This document shows, one piece after another, positions 1-11,297 of a stretch of DNA of 64,000 bases (position 1 is its first letter; each line of letters starts with the position of its first letter). A program made the position numbers and the translations under genes. The notes beneath the pieces were generated by a model that did not search any database, was not told the origin of the DNA, and saw nothing but the letters and a program-made list of their open reading frames with translations. This DNA comes from Rhytidiadelphus loreus (Eukaryota > Streptophyta > Bryopsida > Hypnales > Hylocomiaceae), in NCBI GenBank assembly GCA_947034895.1, contig OX344762.1, forward strand, positions 85,864,981-85,928,980, written 5' to 3'.

Positions 1-246
1 TTAGGCCCCCTACTACACCTAAGAATTCACCACCTAATTATATCAATTTTAGTTATAGTTTTTTATATTCACTTGGTAGCTTGCTATTAGTAACAGCTAT
101 AGAAAGAGTCAACAAAAGTTGTATGGAGAATGCTTAATAAAATCCATGTTTAGAAAGCCAACAAATCTTCAACTAGTTGTGTCAGAAAGAGGTGCAAGTT
201 TAGGAAGGCTCATGAGCGTTATGCATGTGAAAAAAAGATAAAATAC

Positions 247-338
247 CTGTTTAGAAGGAAGGTTGTCTGGCTGCAACTTTGAGTCTCCCATTTCACCAGA
301 TCTCTTTGCAAAATTTCCGAGAGCCATAAGAACATTCT
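247..338 (-). CDS. Candidate internal exon of an unidentified gene at the left edge
   Basis: On the minus strand a 92-nt segment sits between a good acceptor (TTTTTTCCAG) and a good donor (CAG/GTATTT). One frame is open for 30 codons, reads NVLMALGNFAKRSG and ends in phase 0. I do not recognise the protein. Other candidate exon pieces lie upstream on the same strand at 717-745 and around 1270-1345, but I could not join all three in one unbroken frame, so intervening exons may be missed. The gene would continue past position 1. Seen: splice signals and the open frame. Inferred: that it is a real exon. Confidence 0.35.
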
Positions 339-699
339 CTGGAAAAAATGTTCAACTCTCAGCTAGTAAAGTGAAAGAGTTCGTTACCCTGTCATGTCTT
401 CTACCTGTCAGATAACAGAGAGCCCTATGTAACTGAAACTCATGCTCTTCCAACCAATAAATAAATACTTTGCAAGCGGTTATCTGAATGTGTTTTTTTG
501 CCAAAATGCTTGTTGAAACACTTTATGAACTATCAAACGCTTGTGAATTATGGATTATGGTAACATCGTAAAATCTACAGTTCAAAAGTAATGTTCAACA
601 GAACAGACCTCGTTGAACCTCTTGAAACAATGAAACTCCGATAAACATCCACTACTTGTCACACACTACTTCAACCACGAAATGTCAAAGAACACTTTG

Positions 700-1200
700 A
701 TTCTAAGATCAAATACCTTGAGAGACCTAGATGTGCCGCATTCACCTGCGAAATAGTGTTCAAAATCTGATCGGTAATAATTTGGCCAATTCTATGAATA
801 CACACCAATTTTTCTCCAGCAAAAATGAATCAAAATCCTACGTGCCAATACGGATATTATTTATGAAATGATAAGAATGCTTGAAACTCTTGGATCAAAG
901 AATACATCGAGAGACCTAATCGAGCCGCGTTCGCATGTGGCAGAGACCCAAACGAGGCCTGAAATCTCTTCGGGTTAGTAGTTCGGTTACTTCATTGAAT
1001 CCGCGCCAGTTTCTCTCCAAGAAAGAGTATATTCAAATTTTTTCAAATCAGAATGTTATTAAAGAAATAACAAAAGGATGCTTGAATATATGGCATAGAC
1101 CTAAAAAAGAAAATTCAAAAAGCCTTCGCAATAGTTATTCTATCACTGTACTTGATTCAGGCCACAGGGCTCCATTTCCAGCAAAAGCATGAAATTCAAA
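700..1200. repeat. Three-unit degenerate tandem duplication, period about 187 bp
   Basis: The motif gagagacctaRat recurs at about 720 and 909, with a weaker form (catagaccta) near 1094, so the period is about 185-189 bp. Each unit also carries a related block resembling ccaRttTYTCTCCARSAAA, at about 808, 1010 and 1170. The units have drifted strongly, so the duplication is old. The first unit includes the candidate micro-exon 717-745. The rest of 1-1350 outside the candidate exons looks like intron or flank with no further support for coding. Confidence 0.45.
717..745 (-). CDS. Candidate 29-nt micro-exon, left-edge gene
   Basis: On the minus strand a 29-nt segment is bounded by TTTCGCAG and AAG/GTATTTGATC. 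It could encode VNAAHLGLS in one frame. A decayed copy of the same segment with its splice sites lost lies 189 bp upstream at about 906-935, which suggests this copy is the one kept functional. I do not recognise the product, and the frame linking it to 247-338 is unresolved. Confidence 0.25.
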
Positions 1201-1609
1201 ATTGAAACAACAAGCATTCATCAACAAGTCACACAAAGCAACTTCGAAAAACTCCAAAAAAATACTCACAATAGAAGCTCCGGCAGAAGTTCTTGCAGTT
1301 CCGTCACCATCGCAAGAGCTGCCTCAGGGGAGCAGTTAGTTAGCCCTGAGAGGATGGACCTATAACCATGTAATAAGGTATGGACCTCACTTCCGTCCCT
1401 TTCGCAACACCAACACCACTCATTGGCCTTGGCCTCCAACTAGAATAGAGTTCTTCACAACTTCTCATTGACCCAAATATGATGAAGAGTTTGCTAAATT
1501 TCAACTAAATTTCAACATGAGTTTTCAAAAGGAACCAATTGGGAAGTTGAAGAGTTATTTGAAGCAATGAATGAGAGTTGAAGCATTTTTGTACTTCAAG
1601 GATGTCGGA

Positions 1610-1844
1610 TTAACTTAACGATTAAAGGACGAAGGAGTGACCTTGGAAATCATCTCTTTCCATTACCGTGTGAATCATGGGCTTCAGAAATAGCAAAAGC
1701 ACTCATTGGAAGTCAAACTACTGTAGAAGACCTCCCCTTTTCACAACAAAATTTTGAGGATGAATAGTTGCACTTTTGTCCTACTACAAGGATTCCCTAT
1801 CATCCATCGGATGCCAAACGTCCTCTTCAACGTTTAAGGGTTAA
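1610..1844. mobile_element. TTAA-flanked small DNA element, CCCTTAAACG family, copy V1
   Basis: The right end reads CGTTTAAGGG followed by TTAA (1841-1844). The left end follows TTAA at 1610-1613 and reads CTTAACGATTAAAGGACG, a diverged form of the right terminus. The interior matches the nested copy at 10283-10504, for example the shared stretches ATTGGAAGTCAAACTACT and GATGAATAGTTGCACTT. The body is about 227 bp and has no ORF. It is non-autonomous, so the enzyme must be encoded elsewhere. The flanking gene-less DNA 1350-1609 and 1845-3064 shows nothing else I can name. Confidence 0.6.
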
Positions 1845-3064
1845 AACAATAGTCTAGTGTCAATAGTAGGTGCTCTTAGACCTCAACTTTGGAAATTCAT
1901 ATATGCTATATATTCACAAATATTCTGAAAATTCTCAAACCAATTGCATTCACTTTGTTTTTGTTTGCTAATACTTTGATATGATATTTTTCCCAAATTG
2001 CGTTCAAAATTGCTCGTTGAAAAAAATAAATTGTTTTTGGTGCAAACACCTTCACTTAGTCAAACTTCAAAATCATTGACTTCTTATTCTTCATTTGCCA
2101 GTACAGTACTGTTTGTGATGATCACTTTGGGCAAGGGACTCCCGATATTTAATTTAATATGTCAAATTTTGACAGGTCCATATCAACCCCAATCAATCAC
2201 CAGATGACTTGCAACATTTTTAAAAATAAATAAAAATTACTTAAGTTGTGCAGAATTCAACCGTCACGGAAGGGATATATGAATGAAATTTCTGATTTAC
2301 ATATTTCAAAGATGAAACTACTTGTCCTTTGTTGCTCACAAAATTTTAGTTTTTTCGTGAAGATTTGAAATTATTGTAAATTCCTAACACAAATTAAAGC
2401 AAAGAAGTTTCATATCAACACAAAGAAAACTGAAAAATCCAATATAGGCATGTTTATAGTGTTCAACATGATAATATAAACTAGGCCCTAGTTTGAAAGT
2501 TTCAGTCATGTTTTTCTATGATCAGAAACATGACTATCTATACTTCCTCAACTTCAAACTACATTAAAATGTTCAATTTTTGGTAGTTTTGGAAGTTTTC
2601 AAATATAGCAAACAATAGACTTGGGAAGTTTTGTATTGTTTGTTTTGCTCAAAAGGAAAAAAAATAATCCATTTTGAATGTCAATATCAAGTTTATCTTC
2701 TTTCATAGGGGAAAAAAAATTTAGATTAGGAGCTTTTTACAAGCTTTTTACACAAAATAATTTATGGCTTGAGAAGAACCTTGCAAGACGGGCTTCATTT
2801 TTTGCAAGTTTTCTTTTCCTCCCCATTTCTATATGAATTAATTTAGAACTTTGTACAAAAATCACAAAGCACCGAATAACCACATTGTCTAGTCACATCT
2901 TTGATGACTAGACCCAAAAATAATTCAAAATACTTGAACATACTTCATCCGGTTCATATAGCTCCTACATGAGGCTCATAAAATCAACCTAGTGGACACC
3001 AAGTCTCTTAGAAATTGAGAAAGAAAAAATGAAAGTGTAAAATACAATTGGAGATTAACCTTTT
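1845..3064. other. Gene-less AT-rich spacer
   Basis: No ORF, splice pattern or recognisable RNA gene is visible here. The sequence is AT-rich with short homopolymer runs. It separates two TTAA-flanked elements (1610-1844 and 3065-3711). Confidence 0.6.
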
Positions 3065-3711
3065 TTAACCCCTAAATATCCAAGGTCTTTTTTTGAGCTT
3101 CTTGGAATTTGCTCTAAATTGAACAAAAAGACAACATTTTGATAAGTTCTATCAATTTAAAAAAAAAATTGTAACCATACAATTCAAACTAGACATGTTA
3201 GAGATCACATAAGAAAAAAAAAAATCACTTATGGATTGAAAGATTATAATGTTTGATCATGAGGGTGTCAAAACTATGAAATTGATTTGAAGTTTTTCAA
3301 TCCTCTTTTCACATGTCAAATCTTAAAAATTGGTCACCAAAAAATATGAGGTTAAAGGGCATAACATGCATAACCCCAATCAATTTACAACTTCTCAAAA
3401 TCTACTCTACAACTTTTTTAAATGAATTTCTAATGTGATTTTTCTCCAAGATCTAGTGTATTTGAGGTTCATTTCTAAGAACCCTTGACACTACGGAAAG
3501 TCAAGATTTGCAAAGGACACCCTTGCACAAAATCTTGAATAGAAAAATCATAATCAATCATTTTCAAAATTGGATTTTTGATGCTAAACTAGACTTCAAA
3601 AAGAATTTTTCAAAAATATAAACTACTAAAAATAACAACTTGGTTAGGTTGTATTTAACTTCAAAGTATTGTTGACACCCAAATTTGGTGCCTCGGGCAT
3701 TCAGGGGTTAA
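3065..3711. mobile_element. TTAA-flanked DNA element T1 (complete, 639-bp body)
   Basis: TTAA at 3065-3068 is followed by CCCCTAAAT, and the right end reads ATTCAGGGG followed by TTAA at 3708-3711. The termini are therefore inverted repeats CCCCTRAAT with a 4-bp TTAA direct repeat. The interior matches copies at 9984-10840 (same orientation) and 59805-60555 (opposite orientation), for example TTCTAAATTGAACAAAAAG-type and CTTGAATAGAAAAATCATAA blocks. It contains no coding ORF, so it is a non-autonomous element. TTAA duplication with a CCC terminus is the piggyBac-type signature. At 3352-3355 it carries an intact TTAA that is occupied by another element in the 9984 copy. Confidence 0.75.
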
Positions 3712-4695
3712 AATAATACCCTTCATAAACTATTTTCTTAAGCCAACAAAATTATTAAAAAAAAAAATTAGTATGAGTAGAACTTAACCCAATGTTCTAG
3801 ACCTACAATTACCAATGTTCCAATAAATAAAAACTGAATGAAAATCTTTGTTTCCCCATCATGCAGGCTTGTTTTCAGTGATCAATAGGAAGTTTTGTAT
3901 CCAGGCATAAGTTGCATGATTAAAGTCACTTGGACTTTATGTATGATTATGGATGCTTTCATTTGGGGTTGCACCTAAGTTGAAGCTCAGTTAATTTGGA
4001 GGCCCAGTTGTGGGCCTGTGTTGCCAAACAAGGAACACTCATATAACTTAATGCACAATGACATAAGCCTAGACCACTCAATCATTGAAACTCTTTGCAG
4101 AGAAATAAAATAGAGAAAAGAATCCCAAATCATTGCTTGCTAATTTGGAGGTCAATTCTCCCACTAAGCTTACTACGGTAATGAACTTCATGAACACTGT
4201 TGCAGCAATTTCATTCAGAACCTACACTTGCAGAATTCAATTTCTTATATTCCTGCATAGACTACATTTAAGGATAACCTTTTAATCCCACTCATGGTAC
4301 TGGAATAAGCGACTTGAAACCTCCAACGTCAGTTAGCAGCCATTGTACACAGTAGATATACTCACTCAACCCTAATTGCATTGCATTGCATAGCGTTGTG
4401 AGGACGAGAGAGCTTCAAAATGCACTCGGATATGAGTTCAAAGCTTGACACTTGACATGTGAAAGTTGTCCAATCAGCTTTACATGCAACGTCAGAATGT
4501 GCAATTAGAGGGGATGCCACTAGAGAGGGTTCAGAACGCAGAGGATTAATGTCTGCTTGAGAAACAAAGAAAGAAATTTCAGCATTCTCTACAAACTACA
4601 CTCTCTGATGCAAATACAGAAGCTAGAATGACATCATGATAGCAGAACACTAAGAGACTGCGAGACACTAAAATTTTTGCAAAATAATCCTCCTA
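3712..4695. other. Spacer downstream of the DP gene
   Basis: No coding potential is seen. A short A-rich run follows the element end at 3711. The right part, nearest 4696, is the likely transcript end region of the minus-strand DP gene. Confidence 0.5.
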
Positions 4696-4701
4696 TTTAT
4701 T
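4696..4701 (-). terminator. Candidate poly(A) signal of the DP gene
   Basis: The plus strand reads TTTATT, which is AATAAA on the minus strand, about 250 nt past the DP stop codon. That is a normal plant 3'-UTR distance. Position is the only support. Confidence 0.35.
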
Positions 4702-4951
4702 TAAAATTATTGTACATCTCCTTGCAGGTGTTCCCTGAGGTGAACCTTACTCTAACCTCCAATAAATACCAATGGTCAGTGGTGAAATACATTAAAATGC
4801 GAAGTCAGGACTTGTGTCCAGAGTACTAATCAAATTCTAAAGAGTTCCAATTTTTACATGCCTAAATTGCTTCCAAACCACCAATTCTCACACTCGATCC
4901 ACATGGTTAATAACCAGAAAGAGGAAATTCACATGAAAGTTCAGTCTCCCA

Positions 4952-7900
4952 CTACGAGATGCTCTCATGCTTAACTCTAGCTTTTAAGATGCTTGGAACA
5001 GGAGGCCAAGATGAGTTTTTACCCGCACTAGGCATAGAAGCATAGTAAGGAGAGCTTGGATGAGCGGGATAATTTGAACGTTGGAAAATGCCAGAAAGAG
5101 TTGGAGAATCATCCTCAAAATTACCAAGACCTTCATCAATATCGGTGTGACCCAGCACCTCGGGACCATCGCCACCGTGCTGCTCTTGCAAGCTCATTGC
5201 TTTGAGAACGTATGCATCATCATGCAGCTCGAAAGGTGTACTGCACTCATCCAACATTGATAGAATAAGAGGTTAGCACGGCAACCAGAAAATTAAGGAC
5301 ATCGTACAAGCCACCTAGAAGCTGGCTCCTTTCAGCTCATACAAGGCTTCAACCATAAGAAATCGTATCAAGAAAGCTGTGAAAGCTGCAGAAACAGAAA
5401 CAGCTTAAGACTACGAGAACTGCCACGGTGCTGTATTCAATTCAAGGGAGAAGAAACAAATAAGTGGTGGTCAGATTGTCATACCTATTGAAATCAAAGT
5501 GGACGACTTGCATATCCTCGGAAATCTCGACTTCCACGGTGGCCTGCGGCCGAGTCTGGCAAGCAATCCCACCAGAAATTCAAGACCAGACAATTCAAAA
5601 TAATTTAAAGAGTAAATTCACCTTAGCGGCCTTTACTTCACATAAAAATGAAGCTCATTGTTATTGGACAGATTTTAAAGAATGCTTTTAAGAGAGGCTT
5701 TAGACGACTTCAGTTAAGAGTGTTTAATGCAGCGCCAAGATCTACTAAACATGAGAATGATCAATTCGTTTAACAAAAGTTCGAGAACTCAAATGAAAAC
5801 CAACTCAAAAGTCAAGGTCAATACAGATGTTAAAATCAAGAAGCATTGCAAAAAATAGGGCGAGAAGGTGAGAAGGTGGTGGACTTCTGATGCTTGGGAC
5901 CTAACCTAGCACATAAAATAGATTAATACCCAGACGAAGCTAAAAGAAAAGTCCGAAAAGATTAATGGTTCAATGACCCAGTTTCAGAGACATGCTTCGA
6001 TGCTTCTTAGGGAGACGGAACAACACAAGGGAAAACACCAAAAGAGTCGGCAAACTCGTCAAGATAAAAGTGAGCAACGAACCTGCACAAGAATAAATGG
6101 AAGCGCAACACCCCCATGCGGAACTGAGTTGTTTCCCTGAGAAAGGCGTTCATTGCGAGACACCAGATTACGCAGGCCTATCATCTGCAAAAGCCCAATA
6201 TCAGGACATAAGATAGGTCGCTAAGTAGGAAGAAACTTGATCAGAGTTCACCACCAAAGAAGGTTCCCACTTACGAAATTACAATGTACATCTTGCCCAT
6301 AGAAATGCCAACAGTCAGTGATGACTGACCACTTGGTTCCATCACTTCAAAGCAAGATAAAATACCTGAGACTGCAGCTCGTGTAGATAGGCAGCCTTTC
6401 TCTCAATACTCCCTCTTATTTGCATGCCTTCAGCCTGCAGTAATTTACGATTAGCTTCTACAGATGAGTCCTCCCCTACCCAATGTTTCTCGTAGGGAGG
6501 GTCAATTACGCCTTCCATAAACTTAATTGTAGAGAACACAAGAATGCTGTTGAAAAAAGCAGCAGTAGATGATAGGAGAACTAGAAGAGCTAAGAAGCAA
6601 CGAATAGAGCCACGGACACCTTGAGGTCGGCCACATCGTCAAGACTGGCAGACGGAAGCCCCTTCCATTGAATATCTTTTTTGTCCTTAAAAATGATATT
6701 CATGGCCATGAGCACATTAAGGGCATCATAAACACGCCGCCGTATATTCTTCTCATCATATTGTTGCTGCCCAGCACGGAGACCAACACTGTTAGATCCC
6801 TGAAGAGAAAAGTGAAATGATCAGAAGAGACTCAATTTTGTCGGGAAGTATGTACTTTTCTGCACAAACATGCCAGATACGACTTCCAGAACGGCAAAAT
6901 CTACGTGTTATAAAACACCGTCTCTCCTCTTATTCCCATCAGTACCAAGACTGGAAATTAAAAAGTTTCTTAAATCTGACTCAGTTCACACCAAAACAGT
7001 ATTGAATACTTTCAAATTTCCTATCTTTGTAAAACTGACAGGAACAGCAAACTGTCCATTATATTGATAAGCTGAGTTGGTTCAGAACTCAGAGAAGCAC
7101 CACCACACAACTCGATGATAAACAAAAAATAATTGCATAAGCGTCAACATAACGTAAGGATTCATACATTTCCAGATAACAGCTTTATAAAATGGGGACA
7201 AACCTGATCAGGAGAGACGTGAGGACTGTCTGGATTAGTGAATTCGGCAACTAATTCATCCGCCACCTGTAGAATGCAATAAGCACATTCAGAATGGACT
7301 CGGGAAAAGAACACTTCCAATACATTCTACAAAATAAATATCGTTAATTCACAACAATCATCTAAACCTCTACAACGTAGAAAACGTAAAAACAAGTCGA
7401 TTTGAGACGTAACCTCACCTCATTGTAAGTTGTCCGTCCCTTACTTTCCACTTTTTCGCATACTGGTTTGTTCCAAAAAAACAAGGATGAAAGATCAAAA
7501 TAGTACAGGGTGTAAATCACGAAAGAACATTACATTACTTTGCATACCCTCAATAATTACCTACATGTCCACACTTGCAGCCTTCATTACAAGTAGGAAG
7601 GAAGCACAATTCCGTAGACTGATGCAAGAGAAGGGAGGAGGGATGGTGGGGGGATCCTTATGTCTCATTCAGCTAATAAATGAAGAAGATAAATAATTTG
7701 TTCTGAAAGCTGAAAAAGTAGAGGATGAACTCTCACCTTTCATACTGAAGTGACGAAGACCTTTCCCACCCTTCTCACCTCCAGTAGCTCTTCCACCTCG
7801 TTTCTTCTTCCCTCTTTAATCAAAACAACGAAAATACACTGATGAGAAGAAAAAAAAGAAGACCAGCGTTGAAACAGTTAAGCATCAAGGAATACTCGAA

Positions 7901-8544
7901 TGTCCATCATGACTTCAATTTCCCAATTAATTCAGAGGGTATCAAAACACTCATGACCCTCAGCCCTGAAACCTAATATAACCAACCTCAATACTGTGCC
8001 CCTTGAGAGTTTGCATTGCTGTTGATCACATCCAAGCTTCTAATAAGTGTGCACAAGACCGGAAGCAGAGAAACGCTTCGGACCCAAGCTAATTCTGAAC
8101 ATCGTCCATGTAACATAAATATGTACCAATTACCAAGCTGTCATGATCATTCACGAGAGAGAGAATGTTCGCTCTATAGTACAGGGTCTCATCCTCGCAT
8201 TGCACGTAAAGTCAACGTTCGGACAGCATACAGGTGTCTATATTAACTGATGTGTTCATATTGGCGGTTATCGCTTACAGTGACCTAGATACAGAGCAGA
8301 ATTGCAAAAAAAAATATAGTCATAAATACACTTACAATAAAATAAAATAAAATAAAAATCCCACGCAAACAAGCTTTACCAAATAGTTTCATTCCTTTGC
8401 TTACAAAAGCAATGAGCCGACCTCCACAAGAATGCCCACAAGAGCAGAGTCAAATTCCACCAACACTCACCCAATGACCTCGGTGTCTGGAGAGTCGGGA
8501 TCATCAAGTTGAGGGAGCCGCGCGTCCACACCGTTGCTCACCAT
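4952..8544 (-). CDS. DP: DP-type E2F dimerisation partner transcription factor
   Basis: This gene encodes the DP subunit that pairs with E2F in the nucleus to bind promoters of S-phase genes. Nine coding exons, in gene order, are 8544-8471, 7813-7737, 7462-7419, 7266-7204, 6799-6620, 6434-6366, 6184-6083, 5555-5485 and 5240-4952. All junctions are GT-AG and in phase, giving 322 residues. The start is the ATG at 8544 ([12 protein letters not shown]). The winged-helix DNA-binding domain spans about residues 42-142: [17 protein letters not shown], then [16 protein letters not shown], then the DEF-box motif [20 protein letters not shown]. The dimerisation region follows to about residue 230, with [36 protein letters not shown] and [15 protein letters not shown], all strongly like plant DPs. 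The last 70 residues (Ser/Pro-rich) are poorly conserved. Length lies between the usual shorter and longer plant DP proteins. The upstream leader (8545-9660) may hold a 5'-UTR intron. Confidence 0.95.
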
Positions 8545-9660
8545 TTCCAGGTAGAAAGCAACTTCGAACCTTAGAATTAACCTCCTAGTCACAACAGTCT
8601 GTCTGAACCACGATCAAACTGCTGCTGGTGGATCAAGCCTCGATAATCCACCGTACTCTAATGAATCTGGCCATAAGAAATTTGAATCGGCTGCTGACCC
8701 TACCAAAGAAAGAGACTTCCCAATCGTTGGTCTTTGGTAAACAACGCACCACTCTCCCCTGCACCGCAAAATCGAAATGAATGTAAGCCACTTCCAAGTT
8801 TCATCTTTCTCATGCACGTCAACCTTTTCATGATATTCAATACAATAAGACACAGTTTGTATCAGTTACTACACGTTCTTCATTAGCTCGATACATATAT
8901 TGATCCTAAAGTAAATAAAAATACTCCGCCGAATGTTCAGTAAAAATTGTGTTCAGCACCATCCACCCCTAGACCAAGACAATTACGCTCTCTGCCACTT
9001 TCATCATCGACCGTCGCAAGCTCATTGCATCCCAAGTACAATGCGGACGCGCACCAAAACCAGACTTCCAGAGACCAGCACGACGATGAGAAAGTGAGGT
9101 CACGTCCGTCTGTTGAACCTCCTCCAATCAAAACCGAACAAAACAGCAACTAGGTCGGCCAAACCAAGAAGAGTAGACCAAAACCTCAGTACCTCACCTA
9201 GACACAAAAAACTCACCAGAAAATTAACCGTCACGGGCAGAGTAGTCCGATCCAAGAACAGAGCACACCAAATCCCGAATCTCCAACAGCTGAGCGCAGT
9301 AGGAAAAAACCTAACCCCCGGTAGAACACTCGAAAACCAAGAGAAAAATACAGCAGCGAGATAACGAAGTGGCAAAGCCGCAAGCAGCATGGGCCAAACT
9401 AGTCGCTCCACGAAATCCTCAGTGCAGACCACGCAATTCCTCCCAAAGGAATGACAAAGTCTCCTGAAGCTCCAGAACCATCAAATCCGCAACCAAATGC
9501 CGCAAAACTGAACAAAAAAGACTGTGAAAACGCCAGAGCACGCACACGGAGAGAAACCACAGACGAGCAATGTGCACAAGCTGTTGCTGCTGCCACAATG
9601 CGATCAGGAAACCGGAGACCCGCAGCAACGAGACGGAGCAAGAAAGTTGCAAAACCCTAG
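8545..9660 (-). promoter_or_regulatory. DP gene leader and promoter region
   Basis: This stretch is clearly richer in G and C than the DNA beyond 9660 and has many CpG dinucleotides, as expected of a plant promoter and 5' leader. A telo-box-like AAACCCTAG lies at about 9651. Several open frames on both strands exist, but they overlap each other and resemble no protein I know, so I treat them as chance. The transcription start cannot be placed from sequence. Confidence 0.45.
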
Positions 9661-9979
9661 ATCAAATGGAATTTGGGAAAACATCCCAGACTGGGAAAAC
9701 AGGCTGCTTCACATGGATTGTGTGGCGACAATGTCCACGTCGGAAATTAGGGTGTGGGGCGAATCAGAAGGATGCAATCATCTGTATTTGATTCTCGTTC
9801 TAATTTGGTCTAATTTGGAAATTGCAGAGAAGTTTACTTCTGTAAATTTCAGTCAAAATCTCAAGAATTTTTTTAAAAGTTGGAATATTTAGTCACAAAT
9901 GTGATGTTTTTTTTACCAAGGATCCATCACAGCTACTAAGTCCTGAGGTTCAAATCCTATGGTTAAATGTTGAACAACA

Positions 9980-10840
9980 TTAACCCCTAAATATTCATGG
10001 CTTTTTTTGAGTTTCTTGGAATTTGCTCTAAATTGAACAAAAAGACAACATTTTGATAAGTTCTATCAATTTTTTAAATTGTAACCATACAAATTCAATC
10101 TAGATATGTTAGAAATCACATAAGAAAAAACAATAAAATAAAAAATATATCACTTATGGATTGAAAGATTATAATGTTTGATCATGAGAGTTTCAAAACT
10201 ATGAAAGTGATTTGAAGTTTTTCAATCCTCTTTTCATATGTCAAATCTTTAAAATTGATCACCAAAAAAAATGAGGTTAAAACCCTTAAACGTTGAAGGG
10301 GGGACCCTCGAAATCTTCCTTTTCTATTACTGTGTGAATCATTGACCTCTAGAATTGCAAAATTAGTCATTGGAAGTCAAACTACTATAGAAGATCTTCC
10401 TTTTCCAAAACAAATTTAGAGGATGAATAGTTGCACTTCTGTCCTATACAGTTTGATTCCTTGTCATCCATCGGACACAAAACGTCCACCTCGACGTTCA
10501 AGGGTTCAAGGGCATAACATACATAACCCCAATCAATTTATAGCTTCTCAAGAGCTAATCTTCAATTTTTTTAAATGAATTCCAAATGTGATTTTTTCTC
10601 CAAGATCCAGTGTATTCATTTCCAAGAGCCCTCAACATTAGAAAATCAAGATTTGCAAATGGACACCCTTGCACAAAATCTTGAATAGAAAAATCATAAT
10701 CATTCATTTTCAAAATCAGATTTTTTATGCTAAAACTACACTTCAAAAAGAATTTTTCAAAAATATAAACTACTAAAAATAGTAATTTGGTTAGATTTTA
10801 TTTAACTTCAAAGTATTGTCGACACCACAATTTGGTGCCT
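9980..10840. mobile_element. TTAA-flanked DNA element T2, 3' end lost, with a nested insertion
   Basis: TTAA at 9980-9983 is followed by CCCCTAAATATTC. The sequence then follows element T1 (3069 onward) closely up to AATTTGGTGCCTC near 10839, where the match stops about 17 bp before T1's right terminus. The interior is interrupted at 10281-10508 by a different element. No ORF is present. The truncation abuts another repeat (10860-11297), whose insertion or a deletion may have removed the end. Confidence 0.7.
10277..10508. mobile_element. Nested TTAA-flanked element V2 with a visible empty site
   Basis: Inside T2, GAGG-TTAA is followed by AACCCTTAAACG. The insert closes with CGTTCAAGGG and then TTCA-AGGGCATAAC. 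The paralogous uninterrupted site in T1 (3348-3365) reads GAGG-TTAA-AGGGCATAAC. The insert therefore duplicated TTAA (one copy now TTCA), has termini CCCTTRAACG, and is 222 bp from CCC to GGG. It matches V1 at 1614-1840. Confidence 0.75.
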
Positions 10841-10859
10841 CTAGGATCTACATGGAGAC

Positions 10860-11297
10860 CATTGGATGGTGCTAAGGTAGGAGGCTCAGAAATGGCTCAT
10901 CTAAAGGCTGATCTGCCTTTTTTATTTATTTTCATAAATGGAAATATTTTTAGATCATTTTTCAGACAAAGAAAAATAGAAGAGGAATCTAACACAAGTG
11001 GTTTCATATTTTTGGAAGCATTTTGAATTACTTATGGATTTTTAAAGGAGTTGTGTCATAGGTCCCTATTTATGTCCCTAGGTCTTCCATAAATTGTTCA
11101 CTTGCAACTTCTAAAGAAAAATGGGAAAGTAAAGAGAATGATTGGCTCTTGCAATTAATAATATTTTTTTCCTTTATTCATTCAATGACTATGGAGGTCA
11201 ATTTATGAACTACAGTTTGTCCATTTCAAAGCCACTTATAGTATCTATTCTTAATGCCCACTCCATTTTAGAGCCTTCTACCTTATGCATTACTTGG
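10860..11297. mobile_element. Candidate TIR element R1
   Basis: The left end contains GCTAAGGTAGGAGGCTCAGA at 10871-10890, and the right end contains CATTTTAGAGCCTTCTACCT at 11264-11283, which is its imperfect inverted copy. The outer edges are not sharp and I see no clean target duplication. Part of the interior (about 10975-11090) recurs at 60625-60745, for example AAGTGGTTTCATATTTTT and TTGAATTACTTATG-like stretches. No ORF is seen. Confidence 0.45.

Noticed and set aside
9100..9660. Several overlapping frames of 70-120 codons on both strands upstream of DP
   Set aside because: They overlap each other on opposite strands with no known domains. The promoter-like composition explains their openness.
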